From positions 1 through 64,000 of the forward strand of contig NZ_JOFS01000019.1 of the NCBI RefSeq assembly GCF_000719285.1: a DNA stretch of 64,000 nt, written 5' to 3'. Below the pieces are notes generated by a model. That model was given only the letters and a program-made list of their open reading frames with translations, did not search any database and was not told the DNA's origin. Position numbers and translations under genes: made by a program. Shown here piece after piece: positions 18,179-25,257 of the stretch (position 1 is its first letter; the number at the start of each line of letters is the position of its first letter). The DNA is from Streptomyces bicolor (GTDB lineage Bacteria > Actinomycetota > Actinomycetes > Streptomycetales > Streptomycetaceae).

Positions 18179-19035
18179 CGTTCGCCTCCCGCGGCCGCGC
18201 CCGAACGACGGGCCGCCTCGCCCGTGCCGTCAGCGGCTTCGGCGCCGGCGTCGTCACCGTCCTCCGGGACCCACCACCACGGCAGCACGCGGTAGGTCGG
18301 CTTGTCCGAGACCTGCTCGTCGCTCCACTCGGGCGGGGGCACGTTGGTGGTGCGGGAGCGGACCTGGACGCGTTCGATGACGCCGCCCTCGCCGGCCGCG
18401 GTCGCGCGCTCGAGGCGCTGCTGCACTATGTGCCGCAGATAGGTCTCGGACAGGGCGCCGCGCACGCCCACGGGCCGGTTCTGGGCGTCGTGCGTGGCGA
18501 CGAAGAAGTCCCAGGCCCGGCGCAGCTCGTTCTGCTGGGTGTGGCTGGGCAGCAGATTGCCGTCGATGGCCCGGCCGTCCTCGGCGGACAGATCGTGCCA
18601 GCCGGTGGTGCGGACGTCGCCGTCGGCCGTGTTGATCTCGGCCCGGACCTGCACCGCGATGTTCTGCTGCAGCGGGTTGGGGGCGAACAGCTTCCAGTTC
18701 TGTTCGAACTCCGGGTATATCCAGTCGTCGATCGCCTTGCCGTGCTGCTTGGTGACCGTGTTCGGCGGCGCCACGTGCAGAAACACCATGCCGATGTGGA
18801 CACAGACGGCGATCGCCACGACCGCGAGGGCCAGGGCGGCGCCGATCTGGTACCGCAGGGAGAGGGCGGCCACGCCGGTTCGCGGTTCAGGTGACGGCGA
18901 CGGGGTCTCGGAGGACGGCGACGGAACGGGGGCAGCGGGAGGCGCGGGCGAGGGCACGACGGCGGACGGGGCGGCCTGCGGCTCCTCCTCCGGCCCCTGC
19001 CGGGCGGCCAAGCCTGCGTCCTGCGCGTCTGCCAT
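18175..19035 (-). CDS. DUF5819 membrane protein, partner of HTTM protein
   Basis: A 286-residue protein: an N-terminal Pro/Ala/Ser-rich cytoplasmic tail of about 55 residues, one helix at about 60-82 (GAALALAVVAIAVCVHIGMVFL), and an extracellular domain with WIYPEFEQNWKLFAPNP and QNIAVQVRAEI that is characteristic of DUF5819. The start at 19035 (ATG, MADAQDAG) is taken over a longer frame that lacks conservation and a ribosome site. It is the first gene of the DUF5819-HTTM-methyltransferase operon, with four-base overlaps at both junctions. No function is known. Confidence 0.82.
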   Translation of the reverse strand: MADAQDAGLAARQGPEEEPQAAPSAVVPSPAPPAAPVPSPSSETPSPSPEPRTGVAALSLRYQIGAALALAVVAIAVCVHIGMVFLHVAPPNTVTKQHGKAIDDWIYPEFEQNWKLFAPNPLQQNIAVQVRAEINTADGDVRTTGWHDLSAEDGRAIDGNLLPSHTQQNELRRAWDFFVATHDAQNRPVGVRGALSETYLRHIVQQRLERATAAGEGGVIERVQVRSRTTNVPPPEWSDEQVSDKPTYRVLPWWWVPEDGDDAGAEAADGTGEAARRSGAAAGGER

Positions 19036-19246
19036 TTCCGTTTCGTTCCCCGATCCCGGTCCGTCTTCCCTCGGCGCTCGCACCGGAACGGTACTCAGGC
19101 CCACCCGCCGGGCACACCCCCTGTCGGGCTGCCGTTGTCCACACCATACGGGGGTCCCAGCGGTTCCCACGGAGGTCCCGGGGGATCCGACGTGGGCCCT
19201 ACGAGACCCTCACACATGGCTCTCCCCGAGGAGCATTCCCTTCTTC

Positions 19247-19260
19247 TAGAACCTGTTCTA
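19247..19260. promoter_or_regulatory. KstR-like palindromic operator
   Basis: TAGAACCTGTTCTA has perfect TAGAAC/GTTCTA arms and fits the TnnAACnnGTTnnA pattern bound by KstR, the TetR repressor of sterol catabolism in mycobacteria and rhodococci. It lies 55 bases upstream of an acyl-CoA dehydrogenase start. The regulator gene is not in this window. Confidence 0.6.
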
Positions 19261-19314
19261 TCTTGACGCTCCGTCAGATCGCTGTGGGTGCGGACGTGTG
19301 GAAGGGCAGGGACC

Positions 19315-20448
19315 GTGGACTTCACCTTCACCGAGGAGCAGCAGGCGGCGGCCGAGGCGGCGCACGGGGTGTTCGCGGGGGTCGCGCCGGACGCCGTGCC
19401 CTCCCCGGCGCTCACGCCGGGTGCCGTCGCCGACGACTTCGACCGCCCCTTGTGGGGCCGGCTCGCGGACGCGGACCTGCTCAGCCTGCTCCTCACGGAG
19501 GAGTACGGCGGGGCCGGCCTCGACGCGGTCGCGCTGTGCCTGGTGCTGCGCGAGTCGGCGAAGGTGCTCGCACGCGTGCCGCTGCTGGAGAGCAGCGCGG
19601 CGATGGCGGCCGTCCAGGCGTACGGCGGCCCCGAGCTGAAGGACGGGCTGCTCGCCCGGGCCGGGCGCGGTGAGGTCGTGCTGACGGTCGCCGCGCACGG
19701 CCGCACCGGTCACGACCCGGCCGAGCTCGCGGTGACCGCCCGGCAGGACGGTGCCGGATGGGTCCTGGACGGCGTGCAGACCATGGTCCCTTGGGCGTAC
19801 GACGCCGATCTCGTCGTCGTGCCGGCCCGCACGGCAGACGACCGGACCGTCCTCGCGCTGGTACCGCGCGCTGCCGAGGGGGCCTCGCTCTCCGAGCAAT
19901 TCTCGACCAGCGGGGAGCGGCTGGGGGAGCTGCGGCTGGAGTCGGTGCGGCTCGCGGCGCGCGATGTCGTCGACGCCGAGGGGGCGTGGGAGTGGCTGCG
20001 GGAGCTGCTCGCCACCGGGACGTGTGCGCTGGCGCTCGGGCTGGGCGAGCGGGTGCTGGGGATGACCTCGGAGTACGCGAGCAAGCGGGAGCAGTTCGGG
20101 CATCCGATCGCCACGTTCCAGGCGGTCGCCGTGCAGTCCGCCGACCGTTACATCGACCTGCGCGCGATGGAGGCCACCCTGTGGCAGGCCGCGTGGCGGA
20201 TGGCGTCGAGGGCGCCGGGAGCGCTGCCCCTCTCCGGGGATGTGGCCGTGGCCAAGATCTGGGCCTCGGAGGGCGTACGGCGGATCGTGCAGACGGCCCA
20301 GCATCTGCACGGCGGCTTCGGCGCCGACGTCGACTATCCGCTGCACCGGTACCACGCCTGGGCCAAGCACCTGGAGCTGGCGCTCGGCCCGGCGGCGGCG
20401 CACGAGGAGGCGCTGGGGGAACTGCTGGCGGCGCATCCTCTGGGATAG
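19315..20448 (+). CDS. Acyl-CoA dehydrogenase (FadE type)
   Basis: A 377-residue flavoprotein of the acyl-CoA dehydrogenase family. The N-terminal helical domain includes LLTEEYGGAGLDAVALCLVLRE; the C-terminal domain contains SKREQFGHPIATFQAVAVQSADRYIDL and the QHLHGGFGADVDYPLHRY segment near the end (pieces). The middle beta domain is rather diverged, and the usual glutamate base position is not obvious, so it may be one half of an alpha2beta2 FadE heterotetramer of the kind used on sterol side chains. GTG at 19315 with GAAGGGCAGGG upstream is chosen as start. It converges on the rhodanese gene with a gap of three bases. A KstR-like palindrome upstream hints at sterol or steroid catabolism. 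Confidence 0.85.
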   Translation: MDFTFTEEQQAAAEAAHGVFAGVAPDAVPSPALTPGAVADDFDRPLWGRLADADLLSLLLTEEYGGAGLDAVALCLVLRESAKVLARVPLLESSAAMAAVQAYGGPELKDGLLARAGRGEVVLTVAAHGRTGHDPAELAVTARQDGAGWVLDGVQTMVPWAYDADLVVVPARTADDRTVLALVPRAAEGASLSEQFSTSGERLGELRLESVRLAARDVVDAEGAWEWLRELLATGTCALALGLGERVLGMTSEYASKREQFGHPIATFQAVAVQSADRYIDLRAMEATLWQAAWRMASRAPGALPLSGDVAVAKIWASEGVRRIVQTAQHLHGGFGADVDYPLHRYHAWAKHLELALGPAAAHEEALGELLAAHPLG

Positions 20449-20451
20449 GCC

Positions 20452-20799
20452 CTAGAGGACGAACCCCTGCTTGCCCTCGTCCGTGACGACGGGACGGCCC
20501 ACGGCTGCCCACGCCTGCATGCCGCCGTCGATGTTCACGGCGTCGATGCCCTGCTGGACGAGGTACATCGTGACCTGCGCGGAACGCCCGCCGGAGCGGC
20601 AGATCACATGGACGCGGCCGTCCTGCGGTGCGGCCTCGGTCAGCTCGCCGTAGCGGGCGACGAACTCGCTGATGGGGATGTGCAGGGCGCCTTCGGCGTG
20701 GCCCGCCTGCCATTCGTCGGCCTCGCGGACGTCGAGGAGGAAGTCGTCGTCCTTGAGGTCTGCGACCTCGACCGTGGGTACGCCAGATCCGAAATGCAT
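20452..20799 (-). CDS. Rhodanese-like single-domain sulfurtransferase
   Basis: A 115-residue rhodanese domain. The active-site loop is CRSGGRS (Cys near residue 68), preceded by the conserved DVREADEWQAGHAEGALHIP and followed by MYLVQQGIDAVNIDGGMQAW (pieces quoted). A small six-residue loop with Cys fits sulfur carrier or persulfide chemistry in the cytoplasm. The start at 20799 is MHFGSGVPTVEV. It stands as a single gene after the J-domain gene, about 100 bases away on the same strand. Confidence 0.88.
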   Translation of the reverse strand: MHFGSGVPTVEVADLKDDDFLLDVREADEWQAGHAEGALHIPISEFVARYGELTEAAPQDGRVHVICRSGGRSAQVTMYLVQQGIDAVNIDGGMQAWAAVGRPVVTDEGKQGFVL

Positions 20800-20905
20800 G
20801 ACTCTGACGCTACCGGACGCTGAGCCGGCCGGCGCCGGGCTCCTAATGGGATGGAGGGACCGGCCGCCTGCTACAGCCCCGTGCCCTTTGGGCCTGGCCG
20901 ATCTC

Positions 20906-21847
20906 CTACCCGCGCAGTGCGGCCAGTTCCGCTTCTCGCTCGGCAACCTGAGCCAGGAGCTGCTCCGCGATCTCGTCCAGGAGGCGGTCCGGGTCGTCCG
21001 GGGCCAGGCGGAGCATCGCGCCGATCGCGCTCTCCTCCAGCTCCTTCGCGACCAGGGTGAGCATCTCCTTGCGCTGGGCCAGCCATTCGAGGCGGGCGTA
21101 GAGCTCCTCGGCGGGGGTCGGGCCCTGCTCCTTGGGCACGGGACCCGCGGCCCACTCCTCGGCCAGCTCCCGCAGCAGCGCCTCGTCGCCACGGGCGTAG
21201 GCCGCGTTGACGCGGGTGATGAACTCCTCGCGCCGGGAACGCTCGGCCTCTTCCTGGGCGAGGTCGGGGTGGGCCTTGCGGGCCAGCTCACGGTAGAGCT
21301 TGCGGGCCTCGTCGCTGGGGCGCACCCGCTGGGGCGGCCGTACCGGCTGGTCCGTGAGCATCGCCTCGGCCTCCGGGAACAGCCCGGCGCCGTCCATCCA
21401 GCCGTGGAACAGCTCCTCGACGCCGGGCATCGGCAGCACACGCGCGCGTGCCTCGTCGGCCTTGCGGATGTCCTCGGGGTCGCCGGTGCGGGCGGCCTTG
21501 GCCTCGGCGATGCAGGCGTCCAGCTCGTCGAGGCGGGCGTACATCGGGCCGAGCTTCTGGTGGTGCAGCCGGGAGAAGTTCTCCACCTCGACGCGGAAGG
21601 TCTCCACCGCGATCTCGTACTCGATCAACGCCTGCTCGGCGGCCCGAACGGCCCGCTCCAGCCGCTCCTCGGGCCGCGCATCCCCCAAGTTCTCGGCTTC
21701 GCTCGAGCAGGGGCGAACCCCACCGTCCTCGGCGCTCACCTGCGCCTCACCACCCTGCTCGCCTCCACCGGCGGGCACCTCGGCACCGCCCCGCGTCCCC
21801 GCACCAGCGGGCTCGGCCTGGGACTGCTCAGCTTCCGGCGTCGTCAC
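20906..21847 (-). CDS. J-domain-like coiled-coil protein
   Basis: A 313-residue helical protein. Residues about 185-225 read YRELARKAHPDLAQEEAERSRREEF... with the HPD motif and following helix of a DnaJ J-domain, although helix I is poorly conserved. Long charged helices flank it (about 60-125 and 240-310), likely coiled coils. The first 55 residues are low complexity (Ala/Gly/Glu). Part of that region (bases about 21687-21726) is encoded by what looks like a dispersed Streptomyces repeat read through in frame. A CACGCGCGCGTG palindrome lies at 21439-21450. GTG at 21847 is the preferred start. A co-chaperone role is inferred only from HPD. Confidence 0.75.
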   Translation of the reverse strand: MTTPEAEQSQAEPAGAGTRGGAEVPAGGGEQGGEAQVSAEDGGVRPCSSEAENLGDARPEERLERAVRAAEQALIEYEIAVETFRVEVENFSRLHHQKLGPMYARLDELDACIAEAKAARTGDPEDIRKADEARARVLPMPGVEELFHGWMDGAGLFPEAEAMLTDQPVRPPQRVRPSDEARKLYRELARKAHPDLAQEEAERSRREEFITRVNAAYARGDEALLRELAEEWAAGPVPKEQGPTPAEELYARLEWLAQRKEMLTLVAKELEESAIGAMLRLAPDDPDRLLDEIAEQLLAQVAEREAELAALRG

Positions 21848-22087
21848 CCGACCAGCGTAGGCCACGTGTGGCCGCGTCAGCTGATCCGAGCCCCGGGCAC
21901 CGCCGCCCGGACAGCACCGGCGTTGTCGCGGGCCTGCTGGGGCTGCCGCCCCAGACCGCGCTTCGGCCCTGAACAGGCCTCGTCCTCAACCGCCGGACGG
22001 GCTGATCGGCGTCGACCGGCGTCGAGAAGCGCAGCCGCCTATCGCCGGCGCGGCGCCGCAGGCACCCCGACCACGCATCCGCACCGG

Positions 22088-23563
22088 TCACACCCCGAGC
22101 TCCGCCGCGATCCGCCCCGCCCGCACCGCTGCCACCAGTGCCGCGTGGTCCGCCTCCGTGCGGTCTGCGTAGGTGACGGCGAACGTGGCGATCGCCTCGT
22201 CCAGTTCCTCGTTCTTGCCGCAGTAGCCGGAGATCAGGCGGGGGTCGGCGCTGTGGGAGTGGGCGCGGGCCAGGAGGGCGCCGGTCATGCGGGCGTAGTC
22301 GTCTATCTGGTCGGCGGCCAGCTCGGCCGGGTCGACGCTGCCCTTGCGGTTGCGGAACTGCCGTACCTGGAAGGGCAGTCCATCGACCGTCGTCCACCCC
22401 AGCAGGATGTCGCTGACCACCTGCATCCGCTTCTGGCCGAGCACCACGCGCCGCCCCTCGTGCTCCACCTCCGGCGCCTCGAAGCCGGCCGTCACCAGAT
22501 GGGGGACCAGGGCCGAGGAGCGGGCCTCCTTCACCTGGAGGACCAGCGACTCGCCCCGGTGGTCCAAGAGCAGCACGACGTACGAGCGTGCGCCCACGCT
22601 GCCCGTGCCCACCACCCGGAACGCCACGTCGTGCACCGCGTGGCGGGAGAGGAGGGGGTGGCGGTCCTCGGAGAGCGTGGTGACGTAGCTCTCCAGCGAC
22701 GCCGCCACCGAGGCCGCCTCCTCGTCCGGGACCCGGCGCAGAACCGGCGGTGCGTCGACGAAGCGGCGGCCACCGTCCTCGGTCTGCTCCGTCGACTTCG
22801 CCGCGAAGCGCCCGCTGGTGTTGCCGCGCGCCTTCTCCGCGACCCGCTCCAGCGTGCCGAGCAGGTCATGGGCGTCGGTGTGGGAGACGAGCTCCTCGTC
22901 CGCGATCGCGTTCCACGCGTCCAGCACCGGGAGCTTGGCCAGCAGCCGCATGGTGCGCCGGTAGGCACCGACCGTGTCCTGGGCCGCCTTGCGGCAGGCG
23001 TCCTCGTCCGCGCCGGCCTCCCGGCCCGCGAGCACGAGCGAGGCTGCGAGCCGCTTGAGGTCCCACTCCCAGGGGCCGGACATCGTCTCGTCGAAGTCGT
23101 TCAGGTCGATGACCAGGCCGCCGCGCGCGTCGCCGTACAGGCCGAAGTTCCCCGCGTGCGCGTCGCCGCAGATCTGGGCGCGGATCCGCGTCATGGGGGT
23201 GCGGGCGAGGTCGTATGCCATCAGTCCCGCGGAGCCGCGCAGGAACGCGAAGGGCGTCGCCGCCATCCGGCCGACCCTGATCGGGGTGAGCTCGGGGATG
23301 CGGCCCCGGTTGGACTCCTCGACGGCGGCCACCGCGTCGGGCCGGGCGGGGTCGAGATCGAGGACCGCGTGATCACCGCGCGGAACCCGCCCGCGCAGCG
23401 CCTTGCCCTCCTCCTTGGGCGACCCGCCGCCGGGCCACTCGGCGAAACCGCCGACCCTGGGCAGCCGACGTGCGACGGCCTTCGACGACGACTGCGACGT
23501 CACCACGGCCGCCTCCACCGCGGCCTCCGCACCCGCCGCCCTCTGCGCACCGACCTCGGTCAT
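22088..23563 (-). CDS. DUF2252 family protein (kinase-like fold)
   Basis: A 491-residue protein of the DUF2252 family. Characteristic segments are TPFAFLRGSAGLMAYDLA, CGDAHAGNFGLYGDARGGLVIDLNDFDET and WEWDLKRLAASLVLAGRE in the N-terminal half, and YCGKNEELDEAIATFAVTYADRTEADH near the C-terminus (pieces). The HAGNFG...DLNDFDE arrangement recalls the catalytic HxDxxxxN and DFD of aminoglycoside phosphotransferase-like kinases, which suggests a small-molecule kinase fold, though activity is unproven for the family. ATG 23563 is chosen as start. It is monocistronic. Confidence 0.85.
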   Translation of the reverse strand: MTEVGAQRAAGAEAAVEAAVVTSQSSSKAVARRLPRVGGFAEWPGGGSPKEEGKALRGRVPRGDHAVLDLDPARPDAVAAVEESNRGRIPELTPIRVGRMAATPFAFLRGSAGLMAYDLARTPMTRIRAQICGDAHAGNFGLYGDARGGLVIDLNDFDETMSGPWEWDLKRLAASLVLAGREAGADEDACRKAAQDTVGAYRRTMRLLAKLPVLDAWNAIADEELVSHTDAHDLLGTLERVAEKARGNTSGRFAAKSTEQTEDGGRRFVDAPPVLRRVPDEEAASVAASLESYVTTLSEDRHPLLSRHAVHDVAFRVVGTGSVGARSYVVLLLDHRGESLVLQVKEARSSALVPHLVTAGFEAPEVEHEGRRVVLGQKRMQVVSDILLGWTTVDGLPFQVRQFRNRKGSVDPAELAADQIDDYARMTGALLARAHSHSADPRLISGYCGKNEELDEAIATFAVTYADRTEADHAALVAAVRAGRIAAELGV

Positions 23564-23773
23564 ACCCGACCGCCTCCCCCGCTCACGCACGAACATCAAC
23601 TCGTGCCGACGTTACAACCGGTGGCCGAAAGTCGTCACACCCTGTGGACAACTCCGCGCTTGTGGAAAACCCGGCACGGCGGACCACCGATCTCGGCGGC
23701 CTCCCGCCCGCCGCCCAAGCGACCCCTGACCCTGCCCCCTGCCTCAGCCGCAGCCCCCGCCCCGGCCCCAGCT

Positions 23774-24139
23774 TCAGCAGCCCTCGGCCCGCTCCCCGTC
23801 CGGCAGGTGCTTCTTCGCCCATTCCCCGAGCTCCGTGAGCGCGGGCTCCAGCGCGGCACCCGCCTCCGTCAGCCGGTACACGACCCGCAGCGGCGGCCCC
23901 TCGTACACCTCACGCACGACGAGTCCCGCGGCAGCCAGCTCGGTGAGCCGGTCGGAGAGCATGCGTTCACTGATGCCGGGGATCGCCCGGCGCAGGGCGA
24001 CGAAGTACGCGGGTCCCGCGGTCAGGACGGACACGATCGGGCCGGTCCAGCGCTTTCCGAGGAGCTGGAAGACGCGGTTGATGCCCTCGTCGACCCGCTT
24101 GCACACCGCTACGTCGTGACTCTGCTCACCCGCCGCCAT
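23774..24139 (-). CDS. HxlR family transcriptional regulator
   Basis: A 121-residue winged-helix protein of the HxlR (MarR-like) family: CKRVDEGINRVFQLLGKRWTGPIVSVL, then FVALRRAIPGISERMLSDRLTEL and GLVVREVYEGPPLRVVYRLTEAG (pieces). A Cys near residue 13 lies where YodB/HypR-type members carry a redox-sensing thiol, and the protein ends in Cys. It is divergent from a FMN-dependent oxidoreductase gene, the usual YodB/AzoR1-like arrangement, so a quinone or diamide-sensing repressor of that gene is likely. Start 24139 (MAAGEQSHDVAVC). Confidence 0.88.
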   Translation of the reverse strand: MAAGEQSHDVAVCKRVDEGINRVFQLLGKRWTGPIVSVLTAGPAYFVALRRAIPGISERMLSDRLTELAAAGLVVREVYEGPPLRVVYRLTEAGAALEPALTELGEWAKKHLPDGERAEGC

Positions 24140-24270
24140 TCCTCCAGGGTACTGCCCTGCCGTATGAGGATGAAAAAAAGTAAGTAACTGTGTTATCCAT
24201 AGTCGAGTACGAAGTTTCAGTCCCTGCGGACAGCTGCTCCTGCCCGCCCCCTTCCCCTCTGGAGACCCCC

Positions 24271-24921
24271 ATGGCAACGCTCCTGCACATCGACTCCTCG
24301 GTCTTCCCCACCGACGCCTCGACCTCCCGCGCCGTCACCGACGCCTTCCGCCGCACCTGGCAGGAACAGCACCCGCAGGGCACGGTGATCCACCGCGACC
24401 TCGCCACGGACCCGGTGCCGCACATCACCGCCCACGCGCACACCGCCGGCTTCTCCGATCCGGCCGCGCACAGCCCCGAGCAGGCCGCGGCCTTCGCGGA
24501 GCGGCTGAAGCTGATCGAGGAGCTGGAGCGCGCGGACGCCGTACTGATCGGCGCCCCGATGTACAACCTGACGATTCCGTCGACCCTGAAGGCCTGGCTG
24601 GACAACGTGGTCCTGTTCGGCCGTACGGCGGGCAACGCCCAGTCGGTCAAGGGCACCCCGGTCACGGTGGTCGCCAGCCGGGGCGGCGCGTACGGTCCGG
24701 GCACACCGCGCGAGGGATACGAGTACGTGCAGAACTACCTGTCGGCGATCCTGGCCGACTTCCTCGGCGCCGACCTCGACTTCATCGTCCCGGAGCTCAC
24801 GATGGCCCCGGCCAACCCGGACATGGCCGAGCTCATCCCCCTCTTCGAGGCCTCCCGCGAGCGGGCCCTCGACGAGGCCGCCACGAAGGCGAAGCAGTTG
24901 GCGCAGCGGCTCGCGGCGTAA
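24271..24921 (+). CDS. FMN-dependent NADH:quinone oxidoreductase / azoreductase (AzoR type)
   Basis: A 216-residue flavodoxin-like oxidoreductase. It has the FMN phosphate loop HIDSSVFPTDASTSRAV, the flavin-binding GAPMYNLTIPSTLKAWLDNVV and VVASRGGAYGPGTPREGYE, all typical of AzoR/AcpD proteins that reduce quinones and azo dyes with two electrons and so detoxify electrophiles. GGAG lies eight bases before ATG 24271. The 131-base divergent promoter shared with the HxlR gene is unusually AT-rich and includes TAACTGTGTTA (24185-24195), a small dyad that may be part of the operator. Confidence 0.88.
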   Translation: MATLLHIDSSVFPTDASTSRAVTDAFRRTWQEQHPQGTVIHRDLATDPVPHITAHAHTAGFSDPAAHSPEQAAAFAERLKLIEELERADAVLIGAPMYNLTIPSTLKAWLDNVVLFGRTAGNAQSVKGTPVTVVASRGGAYGPGTPREGYEYVQNYLSAILADFLGADLDFIVPELTMAPANPDMAELIPLFEASRERALDEAATKAKQLAQRLAA

Positions 24922-24936
24922 CGCGGGTCGGGGCAG

Positions 24937-24996
24937 CACGCGCGCGTGAGGAGGAAGGCGTACGCGCGCGTGGCGAACAAGGCCCACGCGCGCGTG
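24937..24996. repeat. Three CACGCGCGCGTG palindromes at exact 24-base spacing
   Basis: CACGCGCGCGTG begins at 24937 and 24985, and TACGCGCGCGTG at 24961. The spacing is exactly 24 bases, and the 12 bases between units are partly alike. The array lies in a gap after the azoreductase gene. Two further copies are at 17056 and 17683, and one is at 21439. Confidence 0.8.
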
Positions 24997-25047
24997 CCGG
25001 GGGTTCGGATACGCCCCCTCCTCTACGACCCCCTCCCCTACGTCCCC

Positions 25048-25233
25048 TCACCGAGAGGCATCGGCTCCCGGCACCGACACACCAGTGACCGACGTACCAG
25101 TGGAGGTCCCCGGCGGATCCCCTGCCCCCTGCTGCCCCACCGACGGAAGCAACAGCGCCACGACGAGTCCGACCACCGCGAGCGCGGTGACCCTCACCAG
25201 ATAGGCGTCCCGAAGCCCGCGCACGACCCGCAC
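25048..25233 (-). CDS. Small single-helix membrane protein (hypothetical)
   Basis: A possible 61-residue protein starting with GTG 25233, only 24 bases after the end of the upstream GT87-like gene on the same strand. It has a basic N-terminus (MRVVRGLRDAYLVR), a hydrophobic helix at about residues 13-30, and a Gly/Ser/Thr-rich tail outside. I do not recognise it. Codon usage is compatible with coding, but the support is mostly position and topology. Confidence 0.45.
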   Translation of the reverse strand: MRVVRGLRDAYLVRVTALAVVGLVVALLLPSVGQQGAGDPPGTSTGTSVTGVSVPGADASR

Positions 25234-25257
25234 TCCGCCGACCGCACACCCTGCCCC

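Noticed and set aside
24937..24996. Regular repeats as a possible CRISPR array
   Set aside because: The units are 12 bases with 12-base spacers that are alike, there are only three, and no cas gene is near.
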